Below, piece after piece: positions 12,401-22,107 of a stretch of DNA of 64,000 nucleotides. Positions within the stretch are counted from its first letter, which is position 1; each line of letters begins with the position of its first letter. Source of the DNA: Protula sp. h YS-2021 (lineage: Eukaryota; Annelida; Polychaeta; Sabellida; Serpulidae); NCBI GenBank assembly GCA_949752745.1, contig OX457026.1, positions 69,620,591-69,684,590 on the forward strand, in the 5' to 3' direction. The position numbers and the translations under genes are program-made. The notes beneath the pieces are model-generated. The model was not told where the DNA came from and did no database searches. It worked only from the letters and a program-made list of their open reading frames with translations.

Positions 12401-15400
12401 GTAATTTTCGCTTTAAAAGTGCAGGAATCAATTCTGTGACCCGAAAATATGATTAATGTGATATTTTACGGGTGGGCGATAACAGGGAATATTGGGCGAT
12501 AAAGCAAGAAAGTTGTAATTTTCGCTTTAAAAGAGCAGGAATCAATTCTATAACCCGAAAATATGATAAATATGATATTTTTCGGATGGGCGATAATAGG
12601 GAATATTGGGCGATAATGCAAGAAAGTTGTAATTTTCGCTTTAAAAGTGCAGGGATCAATTATATGTCCCGAAAATATGATATTTTTTTGGATGGGCGAT
12701 AATAGGGAACATTGGGCGATAATGCAAGAAAGTTGTAATTTTCGCTTTAAAAGTGCAGGAATCAATTCTATGACCCGAAAATATGATAAATGTGATATTT
12801 TTCGTGTGGGCGATAATAGGGAACATTGGGCGATAATGCAAGAAAGTTGTAATTTTCGCTTTTAAAGTGCAGGAATCAATTCTGTGACCCGAAAATATGA
12901 TCAATGTGATATTTTACGGGTGGGCGATAACAGGGAATATTGGGCGATAAAGCAAGAAAGTTGTAATTTTCGCTTTAAAAGTGCAGGAAACAATTCTAGG
13001 ACCCGAAAATATCATAAATATAATATTTTTCGTGTGGGCGATAATAGGTAACATTGGGCGATAATGTAAGAAAGTTGTAATTTTCGCTTTAAAAGAGCAG
13101 GAATCAATTCTATAACCCGAAAATATGATAAATGTGATATTTTTCGGATGGGCGATAATAGGGAACATTGGGCGATAATGCAAGAAAGTTGTAATTTTCG
13201 CTTTAAAAGTGCAGGAATCAATTCTATGACCCGAAAATATGATAAATGTGATATTTTTCGGGTGGGCGATAATAGGGAATATTGGGCGATAATGTAAGAA
13301 AATTGTAATTTTCGCTTTAAAAGTGCAGGAATCAATTCTGTGACCCGAAAATATGATAAATATGATATTTTTCGTGTCGGCGATAATAGGGAACATTGGG
13401 CGATAATGCAAGAAAGTTGTAATTTTCGCTTTAAAAGTGCAGGAATCAATTCTATGACCCGAAAATATGATAAATGTGATATTTTTCGGGTGGGCGATAA
13501 TAGGGAATATTGGGCGATAATGCAAGAAAGTTGTAATTTTCGCTTTAAAAGTGCAGGAAACAATTCTAGGACCCGAAAATATGATAAATATAATATTTTT
13601 CGTGTGGGCGATAATAGGGAACATTGGGCGATAATGTACGAATGTTGTGACCCGCGCATCAAGACAACCTAAGGAAACTTGTGCACTTGTCCAAAATAAG
13701 TACGAAAGTAAAATAAACATGCGCATTGGTCTGGAATAAGAACCGCGCATTAATCTTTATTAAGTTAAATAAACATGTGCACTGTTCCAAAATGAGAGCC
13801 GCGCATCAACGCAAATTAAATAAACATGCGCACTTGTCTGAATTAGAACCGCGCATCGAGACAAGTTACATAAATATGCGCACTGGTCCGAAATGCGAGC
13901 GTTGTTTGAAGGTATCTATGGCAATCTATCCAGTCTACCAGATATACAAAAAATCTGTTCCCAATTTTTCTTGGAAAGAAATCTTTGTATGCATTTATCG
14001 GTCTATGTTCTGGTCCGGTGCTAAATTAATTATTGAGCTAGCTCTTTGCCGTCTCATCTTTTGAAGCTTGATATTTCAGGGAAATTCCTTCGCTCATGCA
14101 CGCTGGAATGGGTCTTATTGCTTTTCGTAAGCTGGGACTTTGTCCTTGGACAAACTTGTTAAAGGTAATCGATACCAAAGGGGATCATCAGTGACCGATG
14201 ACCTGGGGGGAGGGGAGTAGGTTTGCAACTGATATTTCCTTAATTAAATAAACGTCATACAAGTATACAGAGAAAGGCAAAAAACAAAAGCGTTTTGCCA
14301 TTGCTTACCTTGTTGACCGGAGGGTGGCGCTCCACAACAACAGAGCTCATTGGTGGAGCCAGCGTGCCTGACGAACCGCCCTTGCCGCGCCCGGAGTCCA
14401 CTTTTGCTGCTACTCGCGGTGTGCTGGTCTTTGTTTTCCGCGTCATACCTGTCGTCTAGATGTAGTAATAAGAGACATATAAAGCAAGGAACACGTGACA
14501 ATTATGCGTTCAGTTTAACTCATAAGAGTTAGCGGGGAGCACCTCAAAACGCAGGATGACTATTACTTTTACTTGGGTTTTTAGGAAAAAATTCCGTTTC
14601 GGTTACCAGTAATTTTTTGTCGGTCGCTACGACGCGCATTCAGGTGGTGGTGTGCGTTAGGTGGGGGGGGGGGGGGGTGTTGATGGGGAGGGGAATCAGA
14701 AGTCAGTGCCCCGAAAACTTTCCAAAATCATAGCCTCGTAGTCCACCTTTTTGCATCGCTTTCTTGGGGAGGCGTGGGTGTCGTGTGATGTCTGGGATAA
14801 AGCTTCTGTTAAACTTTCCAGGTTGACTGAAAGGCCAGGTTGTTTTACGACGGAGGATCGGGAAGGGGAAAATGTGACAACCCCGCTCCTGTGCTGGTAC
14901 TAAGTTCTCTCCACTTGCCCAAGTCCTATTTCGGCACCTCGGCCACAGATAAAGCAATATCTTGTTAAGTATTCTAAAATATCAGTAACTGTGTGCTATT
15001 ATTTGTTCATTATTTTACGCGCCCACGACAACAGATTAGCCTTTAACAGTTGTGTCTATATTACTGATAATATGCACACTAACTTGATACAGAAAATAAC
15101 CAACGATTTTAATGACAGCTAAAAGAGCCTTAACCGTTTTTCGGTCACCCAAATTTTTACCTATACTTTTCAAATTACACTGAAGAGAGTTTTATAAAAG
15201 TAAACAAAAGTGTAAAAGACCCTCTGTAGACAAGAATATTTCTTCTAACTCAGAGAACTTACGATAGACTTTGACTGTGTAGGGACGGCTTGAGAAGTAC
15301 CCGTTCTTACAGAGGCGCGACTAGTAACCACTCGGTGCGATGTTGGCATGGCGCCAGCTGGCAGTGAGCCTTCCCTTTGTGGCCCAGAAGGCTCGTGCTG

Positions 15401-18400
15401 CATGTCATGCAAGCTCCCTGCAGTCATGCAAATGTTCATAAAATAATGCCGACTATTCCATTAAAATCGAATACCGAAACGATTTTCCGATATAAGTTTA
15501 CTTCAAAGATAGTAAATTTCAACAGATGTACAAAAAAAAAAAAAAAAAAAAAAGTGGGAAGAGGAAATAAGTTGTTGTTTACCAGTGGCATGAAGAGAAA
15601 ACGCTTGAGACAGCTGCTGGTGGTTGTCGGGCATCAGCTCCGCTTCAGAGTCACGTGCCGATCCCGGTGCCGTAGAAACGCCTCCTGCAATTACAAGCAA
15701 AAAAAAAAATAAATAAATAATCGATATTTTTAGCTACTTATTTATTTTTGGAACACTCTGATCATGACGGAGTGAAAATGTACGGAATATAGTAAAAAAA
15801 ATAATAATAAAAAAAGCTAACTATGCTGTTCGGACACATGTACCGCAGAACCAAGTTCACATGCATCAGTAATTGTATCATTAATCAACCTCGAGACGCT
15901 CTAAACGACGCGCATTTCACATACAAATGAAAGGAATCTCTCAAGATTGTCAGTACATTCAAACTATCTATTAATACATTCTTTTTTAATTCTAATATTT
16001 TAGGATGAAGTCGTATATTTACTTACAGATACCAAAATAACAATATAAAACAATATTATTAAATCAATTAATGAATTAAATCAACATTCTACGTTATTTA
16101 GGAAAATACTGACGGTCATCATCACTGAACATAGCCATGGCCTCCATGTTAAGGGCACAGACGCCACGCATGAACGCTTTCTTCATGTTCTCCTCGTACT
16201 TGTCCCGCTCCGTGCTCAGGCCGGTAACCTCCTCCCGCGCCGACGCCAGGGCAGCATTCAACTGATAGAAAAAAAAAACCCGACAGAGATACACGTGTCT
16301 GTCGGAGATGTATCACCAGAAAAAAAACCCGACAGAGATACACGTGTCTGTCGGAAATGTATCACCAGAAAAAACCCGACAGAGATACACGTGCCTGTCG
16401 GAGATGTATCACCAGAGAATAAAAAACCCGACAGAGATACACGTGTCTGTCGGAGATGTATCACCAGAAAAAACCCCCACAGAGATACACGTGTCTGTCG
16501 GAGATGTATCACCAGAAAAAAAAACCCCACAGAGATACACGTGTCTGTCGGAGATGTATCACCAGAAAAAAAAACCCAACAGAGATACACGTGTCTGTCG
16601 GAGATGTATCACCAGAGAAAAAAACCCCACAGAGATACACGTGTCTGTCGGAGATGTATCACCAGAAAAAAAAACCGACAGAGATACACGTGTCTGTCGG
16701 AGATATATCACCAGAGAAAAAACCCCACAGAGATACACGTGTCTGTCGGAGATGTATCACCAGAAAAAAAACCCGACAGAGATACACGTGTCTGTCGGAG
16801 ATGTATCAGCATGCTTCCTACAACTTATTTCTGCCATAAAGCGAGGCAGGGAAGTAAGATATCGGATATTTCTATAAGTCTTACAGCGCCATGTGCTCCA
16901 CGGGCATCCAACAGAATGTTAGGATAGTATGTTCAAAGTACAATGCATGGATCCGGTCTGTTTCTCGTTTGTATTATTTGTGTTAAATCATTTTACACAG
17001 TGCTTACTTTCGAAAAGAAAAATGTGAGCTCATAATTTGCTTATAGCACAAATGGATACGACAAAGCAAATCAATGCCAAAGGAATACAAGAAAGGGCCA
17101 AAAAAACCCCACCCCCCCCCCCCCCCCCAGAAAAAAAGAACTGAAAAAAGATATAACACAAAATAATAATAATAATAAAATAATAATAGTAGTACCATTA
17201 CTATTACTACTACTAATACTACTGCTATTATTATTAATAATAATGACGCTAATACTGCTGCTAATAATAATAATAAACCTTGCACAGTAGGATGTAGAGA
17301 TTACCTCGGCAATCTTGGCCTCGTACTGGTCGGTGAGCTGGAGGCAGACCTCCTGCGCCTTGGCTTGGCACGCCTTCTCCACGCGCGCGCGCCAGTTGTT
17401 CTCGATCAGCGAGTGCCACGCGTCGTACGCGCGCCTCTTTACGCGCCTCTCGTGGTGCTTGTGCGCCAGGGTGGAGGCGAAGGCCTGCAAGTGCCACAAG
17501 TGCCAACTGTGTCGAAGTGTCTCTGACAGAAAGCTGCGAAGCTTTCAACCAACTCTCACCGCACATGCGAATATTCTTTGCCAAGTTGTTCTTTTTCAAT
17601 TTTTGAGTCCACACTTCTGTCGCTATTTGCCCTCTTAATCGAAGAACCGCAAAGAAAAAAATAGAAAGTTTTTTTTTTTATCTCCAATACCAGTTTTCAC
17701 GAGCAGTAAATTTGCCACTGTAACACAATTATATAAACAAAATTTTTACTTCTTTCTTGCTGTCATTATGCCTGATTTTCCACTCGCAAAACGTCCTCAG
17801 CATCTCGTATTTCTCCTTCTGTTTCTGTATGCCGCCCGTCAGGTTAGAAATCACTTGGTCTTTTCGCTCTATGGACTTCTCATAAGTGTGTAGTAGCTCT
17901 TTCATGGTTTCTATCTCATTATGTAGCTGATTCTTTTCCGCGTTATATCTGGAAATCGCATCAATAATTTCCCTATGAAGGCTACGTTCGTTCTACTTTT
18001 TTTCTTAATCTAAGTGTCCCTCTCTTTCACCTCACACTCCGGACAGGAAAAGAAAAAGAAAGGTATTCTCCATTTGCTGTATAGCGATTTTACATTTAAT
18101 ACAGCATTATTTAAAATAAGAAATCTGAAGGAAATAAGAAAGCAGTCACTCTTGGCAGGATATTCCGGAATAGACTACAATGAATAACGCATTTTAACAC
18201 GTCCAAACGAACTTAGACATTTGGTACCAATACGCCAAGTAAGTCACACTGGTAACTCACTAAGGTAAGTTCATCCTAGAGCAAATACAGTAAATATTTT
18301 CAGCATTGCAAAAAACTTAATGTATCAACAACCTTTCTTTCATCCGGACCATCTCTTGTTTGTGCTGTTCTAGAGTCTTGATTTTGCACTGGCTATACTC

Positions 18401-21400
18401 GGCCTGCAAAAACGAACGCATTTGCTGCAAGCAATAGCATATTAAACAAGAAACTAAATAAAACACCCCCCCCCTCCAAGAAAAAAAATAGCACCATAGA
18501 ATAGAAAACGGCAGAGACCGAAAAGTATCTACAAACACACGAGATGCCGTACCATATCCAACTTACAATTAATTCACTACCGTTTAAAATGGTCAGCTTT
18601 ATTCTAAAAAATATACCAGAATTTTTTCAAAATAGGAAATATTTAACAATAGGATGGAGCATTTACCAGGACGTTCCTCTTTAGATCCAGGGTCCACTGA
18701 TCCAAGAGACCCTCCATGCGGGCTATGTCCGGATCTACGCCCGCTGAATACATCACCTGGCAAATCAACGTATTAGGAAAGGAATAAATATTTTAAGGAC
18801 GGACATGTGTCTCTTCCAGCTCCCCCCTCCACCCCACCCGACTCATCTCCACACCATCTGTTATTGCATTATGTGTGTAAAACTTGTGGTGACAAACAGT
18901 GTTTCTCGCTGTTTACATATCAGAGTACCGGTATCTACCCTTTCGCCCCCCGCGAATTACCTGACTGAGATCTTCGGTATAACGTGACGAGGCAACACTG
19001 TCGTTGGGGCTGGCTGCTCGCACCTGTTGCACGAACTGTCGAACCTGTTGTAGCTTCGTGTGTCCACTCGTGTATTTTGTTTCTTGCTCTGCACAAAAAA
19101 AAAAAAAATAATAATAAAAAAACATGACACGAGCTAAAGCTTTTGTGAATTTTCAGCTTCAATGCCTTGTAAATCATGATATTAATCTGGACACTACAGC
19201 TTATGTATTGTTGTGTAAACTTCATCTTTCACCCAACCTAAACTAATCAAAATTTGAACACGTGGTAAAGATCCATAAAGAAATTTGTTTGTTTCGTGTT
19301 TTAACGTCTTGTTCAGCGACCGTGAGAGCTATATAAGGACGCACTTGCTAAAGGAACACGTGGGAAAAACAAGAAGGAAGAATGCCGATATAGCAAAAGA
19401 AGAGCTAGAAAGAAAGAAAAGTTTTGTTAAACAAATGTACTGCTGTGTATGCGTAACGTCACTGAGAAACAGGCCCTTGCACGGGTGTGCCGTCCCGCGG
19501 CGTACTGGAGGACTGTTGATGTGTGTGTATGCGTGTACCTCACTCACTCATTCACTCACCTGCCGCATAAATAAGCCCTTGCACGGGTGTGCCGTTCCGC
19601 GGCGTACTGGAGGACTGTTGATGTGTGTGTATGCGTGTACCTCACTCACTCATTCACTCACCTGCCGCATAAACAAGCCCTTGCACGGGTGTGGCGTCCC
19701 GCGGCGTACTGGAGGACTGTTGATGTGTGTGTATGCGTGTACCTCACTCACTCATTCACTCACCTGCCGCATAAACAAGCCCTTGCACGGGTGTGCCGTC
19801 CCGCGGCGCACTGGAGGACTGTTGATGTGTGTGTATGCGTGTACCTCACTCACTCATTCACTCACCTGCCGCATAAACAAGCCCTTGCACGGGTGTGGCG
19901 TCCCGCGGCGTACTGGAGGACTGTTGATGTGTGTGTATGCGTGTACCTCACTCACTCATTCACTCACCTGCCGCATAAACAAGCCCTTGCACGGGTGTGC
20001 CGTCCCGCGGCGCACTGGAGGACTGTTGATGTGTGTGTATGCGTGTACCTCACTCACTCATTCACTCACCTGCCGCATAAACAAGCCCTTGCACGGGTGT
20101 GGCGTCCCGCGGCGTACTGGAGGACTGTTGATGTGTGTGTATGCGTGTACCTCACTCACTCATTCACTCACCTGCCGCATAAACAAGCCCTTGCACGGGT
20201 GTGCCGTCCCGCGGCGCACTGGAGGACTGTTGATGTGTGTGTATGCGTGTACCTCACTCACTCATTCACTCACCTGCCGCATAAACAAGCCCTTGCACGG
20301 GTGTGCCGTCCCGCGGCGTCCTGGAGGACTGTTGATGTGTGTGTATGCGTGTACCTCACTCACTCATTCACTCACCTGCCGCATAAACAAGCCCTTGCAC
20401 GGGTGTGCCGTCCCGTGGCGTGCTGGAGGACTGTTGATGTATGTGTATGTGCGCGCCACCTTCGCTTTCAACGTCACCTTCATTGCCGCAATCTTCCGCT
20501 ACGACACCGCTGCCATTCACCGTTGCCAAGTCAGGGCAACCTGACATTGAATTATCTACTCTCAATCTTTACTCTACACGGAATATTGCTGTTAAAATGT
20601 GATAAAATAAAACTATATACCTAAGCTAGGAACTGAAATTATTCCAATGTATTCAGGATTAAAATACACACAGCATCGTTTGCTTAGCTACTGGCTTTTC
20701 ACCTGGTCTATTTCCACACTATTCACAATGTACTCATCGCTGCGGCTCGAACGCCTTCGCTCTGTATCTTACTGAGAAATGTGCTGTCAGGAAATTTGCG
20801 CATTCCTTGCAATTTTCAGAGAATTGACTTATTCGCATAAATAAAGTAGTTCCGGGCTCTTTTTCCTTCTACCTTCCTCAAGCGTATGATCCTCATCTTG
20901 GCCTAGGTCATCCTGTGTAGTATCTTGCGAGGCCGCCAGTTGACGGAACAAGGGAAAGGATTGTGCTGTAGTCGCCTGCGGCGCTGTGGGCATGATTACG
21001 GCATACTTTAACAGCTCGTCATATTCTTCCTGTGCAGAAAAAGACAAGAGGACTCTTTATAACTTATTTTACTCTCATATTTGCCCTCTTCAATCATACT
21101 GCAGTCAAATTTTCTTTGTTAATGATAGACATAATTTATCAGCTACATCAAGTTGATATAAACGAAATAACCCAAAATAGAAGGACATTAGTTTCATTTG
21201 ATGCTACGGACACACCTCTATCAATTCCACTGTAACTTCTACCCGATTTGACTCTTTTCACCATCATAAGTTAATAGCCTGGTTGAACATAATCTGGGGG
21301 GTCATCTGCCTACGAACTTTTCAATGGCCCAGAAAACAGTCTCTGAGGAAAACGCTGTTTTACATCTGGTTCACCCAATTCTACCCTGGTCGTAGCTCCT

Positions 21401-22107
21401 ATACATATTCACAATATAGACTTTAGGGCTTTACAGTAACTTTTTCAGTTGATGTCTTCACATTATGCAGGTTACTTTGGTATCTACCTTCAATGCGTCA
21501 ACAGCTTAGACGAAGCGAAATTTATGCCTAATTCGCTAACAGGAAAATGACGTTAATTTAACCTTTGTGCGGAAAGTCAGACTAAGAGTATTCACGTATA
21601 TTTACCATCAGAAACAGCAATAAAATTTAATATTTATGTCAAATCTGTGGGTCTTTCCAAAGTTACATCAAAACAAAAAGTTATATCGCAACAAATCCCC
21701 AGCAGACTTTAAAATAAAACTGAATGTTTGTACAAAGCATATCTGTAGCTGCACATGGCGGATAAACCGGTGCTAACGCACAGTCTGTGACTGCCGTATG
21801 TTGCCTTACCCCTAAAAATCGGCTAATAGACGCCCACATAATTATTTCTCCTAAACTAAAAATATCTGACCACGAAAGCTGAAAGCATTTTGAAAATATT
21901 GTTTGATAAATAACAAACTCGAAAAATACAGTCCAGCACTACGAAGACAGCTGGTGTAAATACAAATGGCGAAAAAAAAAAGCGTTCACGCATTGCATAG
22001 AAAATTTACCTACTGGCCAAATTTACCTGCAGTCTTGTGGAAACGGAACTTCCCGGGGAGTCGGAAGGAACAAACAGTTCCCCGCTTATGTCGCTGCTCA
22101 CTGACAT
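5820..22107 (-). CDS. POC5: POC5 centriolar protein, 12 coding exons
   Basis: POC5 is a centrin-binding protein of the centriole distal half, needed for centriole elongation (family knowledge). I assembled twelve minus-strand exons: 22027-22107, 20873-21029, 18961-19088, 18667-18756, 18333-18403, 17750-17948, 17305-17484, 16126-16261, 15583-15684, 15263-15417, 14309-14455, 5820-5951. All junctions are GT/AG and every phase agrees, giving 525 codons (human POC5 about 575). Recognisable family blocks are EEYDELLKYA near the N terminus, MEGLLDQWTLDLKRNVL, KSIERKDQVISNLTGGIQKQ, RVEKACQAKAQEVCLQ, MKKAFMRGVCALNMEAM, PPMSSVVVERHPPV and the terminal QTIGQATA...TIKVVE. The middle is coiled coil with Trp-bearing Sfi1-like centrin-binding stretches. 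The start is the first ATG of exon 1 (MSVSSDISGEL). Intron 11 is about 8.4 kb and full of satellite DNA. The donor of exon 8 is uncertain (16126 or 16114, both in phase). The assembly is by eye; overall identity is very secure. Confidence 0.93.
6375..7140 (-). mobile_element. tandem-core element with (GTTA)11 and terminal hairpin
   Basis: Read in reverse orientation, the end is a near-perfect hairpin (CCCAGCTTACG...CGTAAGCTGGG at 6383-6412). Next come GTTA repeats at 6443-6486 and about four units of roughly 148 bp carrying CGTGCATACGGCTTGTGCTT. It lies in POC5 intron 11 next to the POC5 last exon. Confidence 0.65.
7143..8265 (-). mobile_element. tandem-core element, three 340-bp units, (CCGT)n
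   Basis: A TAGCCC...GGGCTA hairpin (7146-7177) and a CCGT run (7197-7236) are followed by three copies of a unit of about 340 bp, starting near 7246, 7586 and 7922. Each holds TCATCGGAAGATTCCGAAAT. It abuts both the previous element and the 114-bp satellite. Confidence 0.65.
8353..13646. repeat. 114-bp satellite array, about 46 units, with higher-order structure
   Basis: The unit is 114 bp with two GGGCGATAAT boxes about 19 bases apart, AAGTTGTAATTTTCGCTTTA and GACCCGAAAATATGATAAA. Units differ by a few bases. Blocks repeat nearly exactly at 572 bp (about 8625 to 9200, then 9200 to 9770), at 685 bp (9800 to 11200) and at about 1018 bp (11900 and 12915). Because 114 is 38 codons, frames on both strands stay open for up to 278 codons. 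These are periodicity artefacts with no known protein similarity. The array fills most of POC5 intron 11. Confidence 0.97.
13660..13915 (-). repeat. inverted copy of the 54-bp minisatellite
   Basis: Four to five units of the minisatellite at 2510-3500 appear here in reverse orientation (AAATAAACATGCGCAC and AGAACCGCGCATC). They follow the end of the 114-bp satellite without a gap. Confidence 0.85.
13920..14155 (-). repeat. end module, inverted copy
   Basis: This is the reverse complement of the 2207-2445 module. It ends about 150 bases before the donor of POC5 exon 11. Confidence 0.85.
14309..14455 (-). CDS. POC5: POC5 exon 11
   Basis: This 147 bp exon is phase 0-0. It encodes a basic stretch (TTGMTRKTKTSTPRVAAKVD) and then LAPPMSSVVVERHPPVNK. 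PPMSSVVVE-H-PV is a signature of the POC5 C-terminal region. The donor GTAAGC opens the 8.4 kb intron 11. Confidence 0.93.
15263..15417 (-). CDS. POC5: POC5 exon 10
   Basis: This 155 bp exon is phase 1 in and 0 out, with acceptor GACTGCAG and donor GTAAGT. It encodes a linker ending HRVVTSRASVRTGTSQAVPT QSKSI. The RVVTS motif matches the vertebrate protein at the same place. Confidence 0.85.
15583..15684 (-). CDS. POC5: POC5 exon 9
   Basis: This 102 bp exon is phase 1-1, with acceptor AATTGCAG and donor GTAAAC. It encodes a Ser/Ala/Gln-rich linker (GGVSTAPGSARDSEAELMPD). Such low-conservation linkers are usual in this part of POC5. Confidence 0.8.
16126..16261 (-). CDS. POC5: POC5 exon 8 (hallmark MKKAFMRGVCALN)
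   Basis: The exon encodes LNAALASAREEVTGLSTERD, then KYEENMKKAFMRGVCALNME and AMAMF. It is nearly identical to the POC5 hallmark region. The acceptor (TCTATCAG) takes its T tract from the adjoining minisatellite. Two donors keep phase 1: 16126 (TTCA/GTGATG) and 16114 (GACC/GTCAGT). They differ by four codons. Confidence 0.95.
16265..16810. repeat. about 51-bp minisatellite, 10-11 units, in POC5 intron 7
   Basis: The unit is GATGTATCACCAG, A(6-9), CCCGACAGAGATACACGTGT and CTGTCGGA, with a CACGTG core. The array touches the acceptor of exon 8, and its T tract on the minus strand forms the polypyrimidine tract. Confidence 0.97.
17155..17278. repeat. AAT/ACT trinucleotide-rich tract in POC5 intron 7
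   Basis: Mixed AAT, ACT and GCT triplets preceded by a C(18-28) run at 17101-17128. Confidence 0.85.
17305..17484 (-). CDS. POC5: POC5 exon 7
   Basis: This 180 bp exon is phase 0-0. It encodes AFASTLAHKHHERRVKRRAY, then DAWHSLIENNWRARVEKACQ and AKAQEVCLQLTDQYEAKIAE. The spaced Trp/Leu residues fit a centrin-binding repeat. The exon is GC-richer than its flanks. Confidence 0.96.
17750..17948 (-). CDS. POC5: POC5 exon 6
   Basis: This 199 bp exon is phase 2 in and 0 out. Its coiled-coil sequence contains HTYEKSIERKDQVISNLTGG then IQKQKEKYEMLRTFCEWKIR, which aligns with the strongly conserved POC5 block of the same pattern (KSI-RKD-VI--L, then RTF--W). Confidence 0.95.
18333..18403 (-). CDS. 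POC5: POC5 exon 5
   Basis: This 71 bp exon is phase 0 in and 2 out, with donor GTTGTT, a weak but usable site. It encodes AEYSQCKIKTLEQHKQEMVR then MKE. It joins the Trp helix to the coiled coil. Confidence 0.88.
18667..18756 (-). CDS. POC5: POC5 exon 4
   Basis: This 90 bp exon is phase 0-0 between a TTTGCCAG acceptor and a GTAAAT donor. It encodes VMYSAGVDPDIARMEGLLDQ followed by WTLDLKRNVL, matching the POC5 segment in which a Trp helix precedes the coiled coil. Confidence 0.93.
18961..19088 (-). CDS. POC5: POC5 exon 3
   Basis: The acceptor follows a long T tract (TTTTGTGCAG). The exon is 128 bp, phase 1 in and 0 out, with donor GTAATT. It encodes QETKYTSGHTKLQQVRQFVQ and ends SSRYTEDLSQ. 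It is less conserved than its neighbours and is supported by phase and position. Confidence 0.85.
19468..20440. repeat. 102-bp minisatellite, 9.5 units, in POC5 intron 2
   Basis: The units are exact to a few bases. Two variants, with GTGTGCC/GCGCACTGG and GTGTGGC/GCGTACTGG, alternate in the middle and give a 204-bp higher-order period. On the transcribed (minus) strand each unit contains CGGCAGGTGAGTGAATG, a perfect 5' splice-site consensus. 102 is 34 codons, hence long spurious frames. Confidence 0.97.
20873..21029 (-). CDS. POC5: POC5 exon 2
   Basis: The acceptor is TGCACAG. The exon is 157 bp, phase 0 in and 1 out, and its donor is GTAGAA. It begins EEYDELLKYAVIMPTAPQ, the conserved N-terminal POC5 block, and ends in an acidic stretch (QDDLGQDEDHTLEE). 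Confidence 0.9.
22027..22107 (-). CDS. POC5: POC5 exon 1 (start codon)
   Basis: The ATG at 22107-22105 sits in the context TTACCATGT. It encodes 27 codons, MSVSSDISGELFVPSDSPGS onward, ending CTGCAG before a GTAAAT donor (phase 0). The serine-rich start followed by a junction into EEYDELLKYA matches the POC5 N terminus. Confidence 0.85.

Noticed and set aside
8353..13646. CRISPR-like repeat array
   Set aside because: Units are contiguous with no unique spacers, and the window is clearly animal DNA.
12914..13750. 278-codon frame on the minus strand with a 38-residue repeat
   Set aside because: It lies in the 114-bp satellite; open frames come from the unit length being a multiple of three, and other strands and frames are open too.
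16295..16927. 210-codon plus-strand frame rich in CLSEMYHQ repeats
   Set aside because: A 51-bp minisatellite with variable A-run lengths; three frames show similar peptides, so it is not coding.
19285..20544. 419-codon plus-strand frame with a 34-residue repeat
   Set aside because: It is the 102-bp minisatellite in POC5 intron 2, antisense to the gene, with a second long frame overlapping it.
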